23,642 nucleotides of DNA from Zygnema cylindricum (GCA_037447655.1 JBBHKE010001907.1:1-23642), one strand, 5' to 3'; shown: positions 9,574-17,838, numbered from the stretch's first letter. Program-made: numbers and translations. The notes: generated from the letters alone by a model not told the origin.

Positions 9574-9636
<63 letters not shown>
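9574..9636. repeat. (TA)n microsatellite, about 31 units
   Basis: An uninterrupted 63-base TA run flanked by CGTATCGTGC on the left and CTATCGCGATAC on the right. The Tyr-Ile repeat frames across it are artefacts. Confidence 0.97.
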
Positions 9637-9638
<2 letters not shown>

Positions 9639-9662
9639 ATCGCGATACAAATTTAAGCAGCC

Positions 9663-10138
9663 ATTGATACTAGTGTTGTGTATCGGTGAATTTCCTGTCG
9701 CGATAATTCTGGTTGCCGATATTTTCGGTTAAATATCGGTAATCGAGCGGCAAAGGGGCCTGACATATTGCTACGAATGAATAAATTTGTTATCCCCAAC
9801 ATATATGTAAGTATATATTATTGCTACACACTAGTACTGTATGTATATCGCATACAGTATATGCTGTGTCATGCCATGTATTACTATCCAGTCTGTACTT
9901 TGTACGGAAATATAGGACGGACTGCGCAGTACTTAGATGCAAAAAGTTCCTGCCAATGGAAACCAAGTCATTTATCACGATAGTTTTTTATCAGCATATT
10001 GGACTGATATGTTGGGAAAATATTGCTATAATTTACTTACCGATACATTGATCTACTACATTGATTATCGGTAGGCCAAAACAGAGGTACATATCGATTA
10101 TTGGTAAGAGGCTGCGGATACACAACACTAATTGATAC
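9663..10138. mobile_element. hAT-like MITE with perfect 8-bp target-site duplication
   Basis: The direct repeat ATTGATAC occurs at 9663-9670 and again at 10131-10138. Between them (9671-10130, 460 bases) the ends are inverted repeats TAGTGTTGTGTATC and GATACACAACACTA. An 8-bp duplication with TAG/CTA-type short inverted ends is the hallmark of hAT transposition. The interior has no transposase, so it is non-autonomous. It lies in the long SUD1-like intron (8599-10626). Another matching end (TACAACACTAG, 10191-10201) nearby suggests further fragments. Confidence 0.88.
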
Positions 10139-10626
10139 GAGACACGATTCGTATTGCATCGGGATACATCGAGGATAATTTGATATGGTATACAACACTA
10201 GTTTTATCTATTATTGTTGTTATTGTTTCTGGTTTGTTTTTTGTTCTCATTTTTTGTCTGGGTTTTTTGTCTTTTTATGGGTTTTTTGTTGGAAATTGGT
10301 TGTGGAAGGGCAATCAGTTGTTTGTCTATTATTTTTTTGTCCTTTTTTTTTTTCGCTGTGGGAACTGTAGTGTTTTGTGTGTCTCTTCCCATTTTCTTTT
10401 TTTGTCTTCAAAGTTGATGTTCAGTTGTGCCTTTCGTTCTTTCTAGCACAGTTAATTCAGTTTTTTCTAACTTTTTTTGGAGTCTTTCTCTTTCGTAGAT
10501 CTTTTTCTCTTTTTCTTTTCTTTCTTCCGCCGCACAAAAATCTTAACTCTTTTTTAGCTCTTTCTTAACTCAATTTGTTAACTCTTTTTGACTCTTTTTT
10601 GGGGCCTTTTCCTTGTTATTTTTCAG

Positions 10627-10790
10627 ACATATATGCTTTTGGTATCGGTTGTTATGTTTTGTGGGGATTGGTGGCCGGATTAAAATATGTTTCGAGTTAT
10701 CTTCAAATTCACAGCGCGAGAGTTTTATTTTTTGATGTCCTCAAATGGACTGGAATTGTACTTAGAAGTACAGCTTTCTTAGCACTATGG
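10627..10790 (+). CDS. SUD1: SUD1-like exon: two membrane segments
   Basis: The acceptor TTATTTTTCAG ends at 10626 and the donor CTATGG|GTGAGT follows 10790. The junction completes Asp, giving DIYAFGIGCYVLWGLVAG, then a basic loop, then LKWTGIVLRSTAFLALW. This is the conserved span pair after the CND motif in plant SUD1. The exon is intact, phase 1 in and phase 0 out. The upstream intron is 2028 bases and holds an AT microsatellite and a hAT-like MITE. Confidence 0.9.
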
Positions 10791-11312
10791 GTGAGTTGGA
10801 AAATGGAGGAGCTATTTTCACAAAAAAGGAAAAAGGAAAAAGGGAAGGGGTGGTTGTTAAGAAAGTGTTATTTTTATTTTCTGTTGTCGCCTTTCTTTTT
10901 GGTTTTTAATTGTTAGTGTAATGAAAGTGAACTTCAATCGTCATGAGTTAGTTTTCTGAATCATAGACCTGATGTGAAAATATCATTGGTTTTTCAAGTT
11001 TTCGTTGAGTTTTTTCTACACTGGAGTAAAAAAAAGCAATCACTCATCACTTTTACTGCTTCGATCTTTGGGCCTTTTTGGGTTAAGAAGAAAAGAAGAA
11101 AAAACATCCCATCTTAATTCTGGTGATTTCAATCATCAAGTACTTCTATTTTAAGTTTTTGTGTAAAAACAAATGAATCCACACTCCCGACATTGATTGC
11201 GTTGTTCAGTGTTTGCGCTTTAGCCTTTTTTTTTTTATAAATAATCCACACTAATTGTGGTGATTGTGGCGTATGTGTCCGTTTTTTTTGTGGCATTTGT
11301 GGATAATTGCAG

Positions 11313-11459
11313 GTGAGAGTAGTACCGGTTCTAATCGGTCTTTTATTCGAACTTTTAGTAGTTGTTCCTCTTCGGGTCGTGATCGACGAAAGTCCCGTTT
11401 TTCTTCTCTACCAAGATTGGCGCTAGGATTGTTGTTTTCTTAAAATATGGAAACGTCTG
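11313..11459 (+). CDS. SUD1: SUD1-like exon: DESPVFLLYQDW core, with paired indels
   Basis: The acceptor GGATAATTGCAG ends at 11312; the donor is CTG|GTACGT after 11459. It reads VRVVPVLIGLLFELLVVVPL then VVIDESPVFLLYQDW, the most conserved stretch of the family. After Trp at 11420 the frame meets TAG at 11424-11426. One G is missing from a GGG run near 11420 and one T is extra in the TTTT run at 11434-11437, after which KIWKRL is back in frame. Total length (147 bases, 49 codons) and phase 0/0 are exactly as expected. The partial copy at 11530-11597 keeps the uninterrupted frame across this spot, which supports two real or artefactual indels here. Confidence 0.88.
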
Positions 11460-11662
11460 GTACGTCAACAAGACCTTGCCAAACAAAATCCTAAAGAAAC
11501 TTTAAATAGTAGCCATAATTATACCTTTCAAGTCCCGTCTTTCTTTTCTACCGGCTTTAGGATTGTTGTTCGTTAAAATACGGGCACGTCTGGTACGTTT
11601 GCAAGGCCTTTCTAAACATAATCCTAAACAAAACCTGAAATATTAGCCTTGGTTAAACCTTT
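11390..11662 (+). repeat. Diverged tandem duplication of a SUD1 exon end plus donor and intron
   Basis: Copy 1 is 11390-11529 and copy 2 is 11530 to about 11662, so the period is 140 bases. Both start AAGTCCCGT, carry the coding words for ALGLLF-KI-RL, keep the splice donor CTG|GTACGT, and continue into matching intron sequence (ATCCTAAA-AAA, TATTAGCC-like words). Copy 2 lacks about 8 bases where copy 1 has AAGATTGG but reads ALGLLFVKIRARL without a stop. Confidence 0.85.
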
Positions 11663-11934
11663 TAAATATGTGGACGAAAAGAAACTTATGAAGCCTGTTT
11701 TTTGTGCTTGTATCCATAATCATTATCAATAATCACTATCAACAATATTCATCAATAATCATAGAATAATGTACGATCTTGAGGGTGAGGGAGAGAGAGA
11801 CAGAGGGAAGGATGAGATTACTTGGGTTTCATTGCAGGAGGTGACTGAGATTTACGTTGTATTTTAGTGCTAAAGAATTTAAGCTATCCGCTATTGACAG
11901 TTTCTTTTTCACATTTCAGTTTTATTTTTTGTAG

Positions 11935-12159
11935 TGATGTACATCGATCAAAATCGCAGACAATATATTTTCGGAACTTGTTTTCGGTTTTTACGGTTTG
12001 AGAAAACTTAACCGATGGCTCGGAGATCTCCATAATTCGATTAGAGGCGACTGGTTTTTAGTGGGGAGAAGGTTACATAATTTTAAAGGGCCTAACAAAG
12101 AAAGTCAAAAAGGGAGAGCAGGGAGGAGTGAAGGGAGGAGTCTAATCCAAGGTCAATAG
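11935..12159 (+). CDS. SUD1: SUD1-like last exon, C-terminal tail
   Basis: In the frame ending at TAG 12157-12159 the sequence reads FGFYGLRKLNRWLGDLHNSI, then RGDWFLVGRRLHNF, then a basic-polar tail of about 24 residues. The LHNSIR-D-(Y/F)L-GRRLHNF signature is the conserved C-terminal cytosolic end of plant SUD1. The exon start is unclear. The best acceptor (TTTCACATTTCAG, ending 11919) leads straight into in-frame TAG and TGA. A weaker one (AAATCGCAG, ending 11959) gives an open phase-1 frame. About 85 residues expected just upstream are not present. Confidence 0.75.
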
Positions 12160-13763
12160 GTTTGAGGAAAGGGGAAAGTGGAGGGAAAAGGCAAAGTGAG
12201 AAAAAGAAAAAGAAAAGACGAGGAAAAGGATGGCAAAAAAGAAGTGTAAAGGAAGGAATAAAAGGACAAAAAAGGGGGAAGAAAGGTATATTTTTGTGCC
12301 TTCAATTTGATAATTTGGAGGATTTTGGAGGTTCACTATTTTAGGGAAAAAGAAACAAACAAAAAAAAAAAAAAGTCAAACGATGTTTAATAATGACGTT
12401 AAAAAAAATCGACGTGTTTTGAAAGAGTTTGTAGTTTGCAAAAAGCGTTCTAGTTATTTTGTTTTTTTTCCTTTTTGATTTTTTACAGCTTTACGAGCCA
12501 TGATGAGCAAAAAAAGGAATACATTATTTTCTTGTCTAAACAAATAAAAAAAAGGCCTTTAGGTTTGTAACATTGTGTTCCGAATAATTACAACTTTTTT
12601 TTTCTCTTAGTTTGAGATTAGAAATGGAATGGCAGTTTTATTTTTTCTTTCGTCTCTATTTTCTTTCCTTTTTCTCTTCTTTTGTAGATATGTTTTATGT
12701 TTTTTTTTTTCTTTTTTAGGTTAAGGTCCACTTTTTTTGTACTGATTTAAAGGTTCTGTTCACAGAATTTGATAGAGAAGTGAAAGACCACAATGTTTGG
12801 GTAGGAATGAGAGAGAGGGAGAGGGAGGGAGGGAGAGAAATGAAATCTGCTTCTGAACACCTGTCTGTGGTCGTAATCTGGATTAAGTTCACTGTTGTAT
12901 TGTTGGAAAAGTGTACCAAAAAACAAAAAACAAAAAAAAATAAAAAAATGAGAGGGGAATGAATTGTTTTTGCTGTTGAAATATTTGTATTTGTTTGGAT
13001 TCCCAAATTTTGGAATTCCACTTCCTGTTTTGCTTTCTGCTTTCGTTTCTTTTCGATTTTTCCGTTTCTCGGCTTCTCAACTTTTTTGTATTGCATTTAG
13101 CCTTGAGGATTCATATAAGAGGTGAAAATATGGAATGAACGTCACGAAAATATCTTTTTGTTTTTGGTTTTACACTTTCAATTTACTTTCAATGTGAAAT
13201 GTGATTCTTCCATCTTAACATAGGGCTTCGCTAGAAAGTGAGTGTTTTCACATCACACTTCTTAGCACATTTAATCATTTGTTTTGCAATTTATTGATTG
13301 GTTGCTTGGAAAGAAGTCGAGTTTTGAAAATTCTTTCTCGATGGCACAAAAATAAGTGCTTGTACTCATAATAAAAGTACACTGTACAAATTGGAAAGAA
13401 CAAACAGGTAGTGGTAGCACTCCCTTCGAGCCGAAAGACGCAAGCGATGTCTATGCTTGTTGCAATATACAAGTATCGGAGTCGACACTCGGACTTCTAA
13501 GAAGGTCAAGGATTTCAGTACTATTTCGGTCCATGGAAGCTCAAAGTTTTAATGGGATCCAAGATAGTAGCCTAGGTATGATTGCACCACGTCTACGCGA
13601 CCAAGATAAACGAATGTATCGTCGCATCGGCATTGACAAATTGGAGAGATAACGTTGTCAATAACTGGACATACGGCTATTGAAAAATCTCCGCATGATC
13701 TTGGTAAAGCATAACCTGGATTTTTGGTGGTATGCACCGAGAAACATTTGTGCGTGAACGACG
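12160..13763. other. Gene-free stretch
   Basis: T-rich and A-rich low-complexity sequence after the SUD1-like stop, including purine-rich 12100-12290 and a GA run at 12808-12840. The plus frame 13356-13652 (98 codons) has no domain I recognise. No splice-bounded coding block was found on either strand. Confidence 0.45.
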
Positions 13764-13969
13764 TGTACACCGCGAATCGCTATTAGCCTGGAGATATAAG
13801 TAGCGTGGTGAAAAAATTAGCGTTATTAATTCTAATTTAGTGCCAACAGACATGGCAGATTATGGTCCACGTTTTTAAATAGCGTTATTAATTCTATTTC
13901 AGGTTTTGGGGTCAAAATATAGGGGCGCCGAATTAGCGTTGTTGACGCTAATAGCGATTCGCGGTGTAC
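13764..13969. mobile_element. CACCGCG-family MITE, second clean copy
   Basis: Perfect 23-base inverted repeats: 13764-13786 starts GTACACCGCGAATCGC and 13947-13969 ends GCGATTCGCGGTGTAC. They are bounded by TA on both sides, leaving a 200-base element between the TA pairs. The inside repeats TTAGCGTTATTAATTCTA twice (about 13817 and 13879). Same termini as the elements at 2508-5305. Confidence 0.85.
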
Positions 13970-14855
13970 CTCTTGGAAAGGTATTGTTAACCGATACATT
14001 GAACCGTCAATAGATTTTTGCGTGTGATTTGGTGAGCGATGCAATTGCGGCGGTTGGTCTTGAAGTGAGGTACACAGTCAAACAAGAGGTTTCTCCATAG
14101 ATCATAGATGTCCCATGCGCATAACACGCACGGATTAAACTATCGATTACTGCGTAAAGTGCGCATCAAACGATTTCGGAATTTTTAAAATTCGTACCTT
14201 ATTTTGACTTTCAAATTTCAAAAAATTTAAATATTCAATACCCAAAAAAAATGAAAAGTTCAGCGAAGTAGCGGCGAGCGCCGGAATTTACGGCGTCTTT
14301 AAAAAGTTCAGCGAACTAGCGGCGAGCGGCGGAATTTACGGCGTCTCTAAAAAGTTCAGCGAACTAGCGGCGAGCGGCGGAATTTTCCTTTTGACGACGG
14401 AGTGGAGGAAAAATAAAAATACGCGCGCGCAAATGAAGCAGCGTCTTTTTTTTAGTAATGTCCGTACAATTTTCCGAACAATCTGAGAAGTACGAAATCT
14501 ACGAAATTTACGAAACTAGCGAATACTACGTAGTTTTCGGGAAAAAGTCCAAATCCGTACGAATGGGACTTCTATGCCATAGATGTCTCATGCGCATACA
14601 CCGCACGTATGAAATGCCCGAAAAACAACGTATATGCGCACAAAATAAAATTCAATAGTTTTTAGAATGTGTTGACCGAATTCAACTTCATACTAAAAAT
14701 AACTTCATAGAAAAACATATAAATAATCATAATGAATAATACGATGACAAAAGTTTTAAACGAAACCAACGGCCAGACGTAGATGTCTCGTGCGCATATT
14801 ACGTACACAGTAATTTAATGAATATTAAGTACAGTGTGCATCGAACGATTTTGAA
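13970..14855. repeat. Cluster of diverged ATAGATGTCTCATGCGCAT repeats
   Basis: The word TAGATGTCYCRTGCGCATA recurs near 14105, 14580 and 14779, each followed by related sequence (ACGCAC or ACGTAC, then GTGCGCATCAAACGATTT or GTGTGCATCGAACGATTT in two of them). Copies share the GTAC-rich flavour of the dispersed repeat but are too diverged to draw boundaries. No gene is seen. Confidence 0.5.
14254..14386. repeat. 48-bp tandem array, about 2.7 copies
   Basis: Unit: AAAAGTTCAGCGAACTAGCG then GCGAGCGGCGGAATTTACGGCGTCTCT. GTTCAGCG recurs at 14258, 14306 and 14354, a period of exactly 48. It is markedly more GC-rich than its AT-rich surroundings. Not obviously coding. Confidence 0.9.
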
Positions 14856-15440
14856 ATGTTGGTAATATCTTTGCACCCGTACATTTCTTCCTACATTTAC
14901 GTACGGTATTCGTATATGATTGTACATTTTAGGGTTATTTGGGGGGGGGGTTTTAGAGTTTTCAACTTTCAAGGTACATTCTCGTACTTTACCCGTATAT
15001 TTCAGTATAGCTGCTTAAACTTTCCGTACTACAAGGTTTTTGCCGTTGCACTTTCGTATAGGGTGTTACATTGCATTTTATTTTAAGTTCTTTTTCACAT
15101 TTTTTAAGGATTTCTTTTGGTGACACTTTCGTATATTTTTGTACATCTTTAGTTCATTTTAGTACAGCAAAAACTATGTACAGTTTACGAAAAGTATGAA
15201 AGCGACGAATACCTTCGTAATTTTCGCAAAATGTCCAAATCCGTACAAATTGGACAATTGTCGTCTTCGCGCGCGAAAATGAAGCGACGTCTCTTTTTTG
15301 GAATCTTCCGTACATTTAGCCTGTACATTACATTTGTACGAAAAGTATACGCATTTTACGAAAAAATCAAAAATTGAAAAAAATTACTAAATTTCGTAAA
15401 ATGTCAAAATCCGTACGAATGAGACATCTATGGATTTCTC
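14425..15440. repeat. GTAC-rich dispersed repeat, copies B and C (inverted relative to copy A)
   Basis: CAAATGAAGCAGCGTCTTTTTTT (14431) and its relative near 15279 each lead into CCGTACA, runs of TACGAAA, and TCCAAATCCGTACGAATG or TCAAAATCCGTACGAATG (near 14549 and 15404). The 14856-15270 part is the reverse-complement relative of 1650-2280. The 76-codon and 66-codon frames here have no recognisable domain. Confidence 0.6.
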
Positions 15441-15454
15441 AGTCTTTCCTCGCT

Positions 15455-15529
15455 AACAGTTTGCACGTGAACAGTTTGCACGTGAACAGTTTGAACGTGA
15501 ACAGTTTGAACGTGAACAGTTTGCACGTG
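15455..15529. repeat. 15-bp tandem array with G-box (CACGTG) motifs
   Basis: Five exact-length copies of AACAGTTTGMACGTG. Copies 1, 2 and 5 contain the palindrome CACGTG (15464, 15479, 15524), while copies 3 and 4 have AACGTG. It lies about 560 bases upstream of the LRR gene start. In frame it would encode NSLHV repeats, but a promoter or neutral repeat role is at least as likely. Confidence 0.9.
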
Positions 15530-15851
15530 TTCCTTTGTCCTTGGGTTGACGTGGTATTTACTTCACGGGTTTGGGAAGACCCTTCGAGATGTGGCGCTCA
15601 CGGATTGAACGCGGCCACACGTTCCTTCTCGTGCAACATTGCACAACAGGACGCTTGTTTGAGAAGCACTACACTATCTTCCAAAAAAAAAGATTATGGT
15701 CTTCGAGACCTGGTAAATCAGTTTGTCCCATTTCCAACAAACATTTTGTCTTTTAACGATTTCCTGCGCAATTGTGCGTGTCCAACTTTTGAACCTAAAG
15801 GTCCAGGTGGTCCTCCGTTGAGTCTTCTCCCTTCTTTCCACCGTCCACGTG
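15464..15851. promoter_or_regulatory. Candidate G-box cluster upstream of the LRR gene
   Basis: CACGTG occurs at 15464, 15479, 15524 and 15846, with one more in the first exon at 16137. CACGTG is the core site for plant bZIP and bHLH factors. Four sites within 400 bases ahead of the start codon are more than expected by chance. The regulatory role is inferred from position and motif only, and three of the four come from the tandem array. Confidence 0.35.
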
Positions 15852-16091
15852 TATCAGCGAAGCGCAAGTCGCGACTCTCCTCCGACGAAGCACGGAAGCA
15901 CGGCGGCAGATGACAAGAGGGGTCTTGCAGGCCGTCAATAATATATCGCACTTTTCATTCCTTTCTCGAACATCTGAAGCCGCGGACCAAACCCTAACGG
16001 AACTGGAAAACAGACATAAGTAGACGAAAATTGCCACCTGGTTTTAGGTCTGGATTTTTCCTGTCAGTGTGACGTGGCAACCTTGTAGCCC

Positions 16092-16188
16092 ATGGCGCCC
16101 ACCATGGTCATCGCGACAGTGTTTATGTTGGTGTGCCACGTGGCACTCGTCATGGGAGATTACATTGGAGTCATGGCGGAACCAGACA
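16092..16188 (+). CDS. LRR gene exon 1: signal peptide
   Basis: Two in-frame ATGs (16092 and 16104), the second in the context CCCACCATGG, precede a hydrophobic stretch MVIATVFMLVCHVALVMG, then MAEPD. The donor is ACA|GTGCGT. I give 16092 as the start because it is the first in frame; 16104 has the better context and is equally acceptable. Confidence 0.65.
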
Positions 16189-17661
16189 GTGCGTTTTTTC
16201 CTCCGATGTCTTTCCTTCTCTCTTTTTGTGCAGTCCATGTCTTCACACGTGCGAAAACGCATCTTTAATTTGATCCTCTGCCGCTTCTCTGTCGATCCTG
16301 CTGCTGCAGAGTCGGCTCTGGAGGCGGTGAAGGCGGCCGCCGGGAACAAGAAGGACTTTCCTGCGATCAAATGTGATGGAGATTATTTTGTCTGCGATGA
16401 TTCCGGTCGCGTGTATGAAGCGTGAGTGACAATTGATGTGTGCAATCTCTGCTGTCATGATTCCACACTAAATTGCATACGGAATCTCGCACTGAATTTT
16501 GCACTGAATTCTTATCCATAGGATGTGTGCAAGCTCTGCCATAATGCGCCCTCGAGTTCCATGAGACAAGATGGTCGGGGAGAAGGGAGAAGGATGAAAG
16601 GACTTCGTTTAAAGTCCTTTGAGAGGGGGGTGCAGATATTTAAGTTGGATGCCAGGCTTAGGACAACAAGGGAGCATTGCAGCGGAGATAGGAAACCTCA
16701 CAGGATTGCGAATATTGTGAGTGAAGAGTGGAATAGGGGTTGCATTTGATGCGCAAAAAAAGTAAGAAAATCAGGTTGATAAAATATATGATTACATTAG
16801 AAGGAAAGATCAAAGATTCTACATTACATTAGTTTCTCCATTTTATCTTTTGATTTTGTTCATCAAATTGGAGGTGGAGAGGGGGGGGTTGGGAGAGGGA
16901 TCGAAGTATAGGTGGGGGGGTGAAAGGGGGGATGTCATAGGTTGTAAAAGATAAAAAATGGAACAAAAAAAGTTTTACCTTTTGGAAATTTTGCCAATGT
17001 TTGAACGTTTTTTTAGTAAGTCATATGGAACAAAAAAATAATTTGGGGGGATGGGGGGAGGGGGGGAGGGGGGGAGGGGGGGAGAGGGGGAGAGAGGAAG
17101 AGGCAAAGAGGGGGAGAGGGGGAAGGATGGAGGGTTTGAGAGAGGAAGAGGCAAAAAGGGGGAGAGGGGGAGGGATGGAGGGTTCAAGAGAGGAAGAGGC
17201 AAAGAGGGGGAGAGGGGGAGGGATGGAGGGTTCAAGAGAGGAAGAGGCAAAGAGAGGGAGAGGGGGAGAGAGGAAGAGGGATAGAGGGGGAGAGGTGGAG
17301 AGGGTGAGAAGAGAGGAAAAGAGGCAGAGGAAAATAGGCAAAGGGGGTAGAGAGGGAGGGAGAGAAAGATTTAGAAAGAGAAAAGGAAGGAGGGAGGGAG
17401 AGAGAGAAAAAACAAGAAAGGGAGAGAAAAGGAGAGAGAGCTAGGAAGGGAAAATGGGGGGGAGGGAGGAGTTTTTGATGGTGATCGTCTTAAGGGAGTT
17501 GCAAGTTGTGTTTTGTTGGTCTTATGGGTTTGAAGGCCTGCATGGCTAACAAGGAGTCCTTTTTGGGGTGTGAATTTTTGATGCCTCAGGTATCTAAATA
17601 ACAACCAGTTGAGTGGAAGCATTCCATCGTCCATCGGTCAACTCACATCCCTCCAATTCTT
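16092..17661 (+). CDS. LRR protein (secreted or receptor-like), 5' part of gene
   Basis: Three exons join in matching phases: 16092-16188 (ends phase 1), 16310-16421 (phase 1 in, phase 2 out) and 17590-17661 (72 nt, phase 2 both ends). Together they give a signal peptide, a short N-terminal cap with two cysteines (IKCDGDYFVCDDSGRVYEA), and one plant-type LRR, YLNNNQLSGSIPSSIGQLTSL plus QFL. The cap-to-LRR register (GRV-x3-YL-x2-N-x-LSG) is as in LRRNT-containing receptor kinases and receptor-like proteins. Tandem 72-nt phase-2 LRR exons are a known feature of plant LRR genes. The exon's last two bases TT would make Leu with a G-starting next exon of the same type. No later exon, transmembrane segment or kinase is visible. 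The gene may continue past the copia element or be a remnant. It cannot be told from this window whether it is a kinase. Confidence 0.75.
16310..16421 (+). CDS. LRR gene exon 2: N-terminal cap
   Basis: The acceptor CCTGCTGCTGCAG ends at 16309. The joined codon AAG (Lys) leads into SALEAVKAAAGNKKDF, an amphipathic helix typical of the LRR N-terminal cap, then the Cys pair and GRVYEA. The donor GAAGC|GTGAGT is strong. The open frame also extends upstream through VDPAAAE, so a longer exon starting at the TTTGTGCAG acceptor (16232) is an alternative. Confidence 0.65.
16422..17589. other. LRR gene intron 2 (gene-free)
   Basis: Holds mixed sequence to about 17040, then a long purine tract. A possible acceptor-like CATAG occurs at 16518-16522, but the following frame (74 codons from 16525) has no LRR or other motif, so I see no exon inside. 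Confidence 0.55.
17045..17470. repeat. Purine tract with internal 48-bp tandem array
   Basis: About 425 bases almost purely G and A on the plus strand. Inside, a unit of GGATGGAGGGTTCAAGAGAG plus GAAGAGGCAAAGAGGGGGAGAGGGGGAG recurs with ggatgg at 17125, 17173 and 17221 (period 48). The Glu/Arg/Gly-rich and Pro/Ser/Leu-rich frames on the two strands are by-products. Confidence 0.85.
17590..17661 (+). CDS. LRR gene exon 3: single 72-nt LRR
   Basis: Bounded by GATGCCTCAG| and TT|GTAAGA. It encodes one 24-residue repeat matching the plant consensus LxxNxLSGxIPxxIGxLxxLxxL without any deviation that would disable it. The exact 72-nt length and phase-2 boundaries are diagnostic for the plant LRR exon class. 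Confidence 0.9.
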
Positions 17662-17838
17662 GTAAGACACATGAGTGATAACCTTATAATAAATAAGCAT
17701 GCAAAAATTGAAAACAAAAGTAATAATTATTAAATGTATTAATTATATATGTGTTTATAATTATAGAAAAAAAATAACATTAATGATAGTTATTAAAAAA
17801 TAACAGAAAAAGGAAGGGGGTGTAAAAAAAGTATTTGG

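Larger units (their letters stand above)
6822..12159 (+). pseudogene. SUD1: SUD1/DOA10 (MARCH6-type) ER ubiquitin ligase, C-terminal half, apparently damaged
   Basis: DOA10-family proteins (yeast Doa10, human MARCH6, plant SUD1/CER9) are multi-spanning ER-membrane E3 ubiquitin ligases acting in ER-associated degradation; in plants they affect sterol and cuticle-lipid synthesis. Six plus-strand blocks carry the family's C-terminal half in order: 6822-6878, 7628-8079, 8447-8598, 10627-10790, 11313-11459 and about 11935-12159. Four of the five junction-facing exon ends from 8079 onward agree in phase and have GT..AG sites. Defects: an in-frame TAA at 6873, a one-base frameshift near 7881, a paired minus/plus indel with TAG at 11424, stops ahead of the last exon, and no sequence for about 50 residues before 7628 or about 85 residues between 11459 and the last exon. 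The RING-CH domain and first membrane spans are not in the window. Some defects could be assembly errors, but the missing segments suggest a pseudogene or rearranged copy. Confidence 0.75.

Noticed and set aside
9405-9732. Frames with long Tyr-Ile repeats
   Set aside because: Direct translation of the TA microsatellite.
12716-13096. 126-codon minus-strand frame
   Set aside because: Lys/Asn-rich then Ser/Leu-rich low-complexity translation of T-rich DNA; no domain.
13356-13652. 98-codon plus-strand frame
   Set aside because: No recognisable domain, and the minus strand is open too at both ends; not supportable as a gene.
15455-15529. Short direct repeats as a CRISPR array
   Set aside because: Units are contiguous with no spacers, only 15 bases long, and the genome is eukaryotic.
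15374-15913. 179-codon frame containing NSLHV repeats
   Set aside because: The repeat explains the start; the rest has no recognisable domain, and the opposite strand is open as well. More likely the upstream region of the LRR gene. Not excluded as a lineage-specific gene.
16525-16749. 74-codon plus-strand frame as an extra LRR exon
   Set aside because: No LxxNxLSGxIP pattern and wrong length; exon 2 already joins in phase and register to the 72-nt exon.
17001-17444. 147-codon Glu/Arg/Gly repeat frame and its Pro/Ser/Leu mirror on the minus strand
   Set aside because: Open only because of the purine 48-bp array; it lies inside an intron between two well-supported LRR exons.
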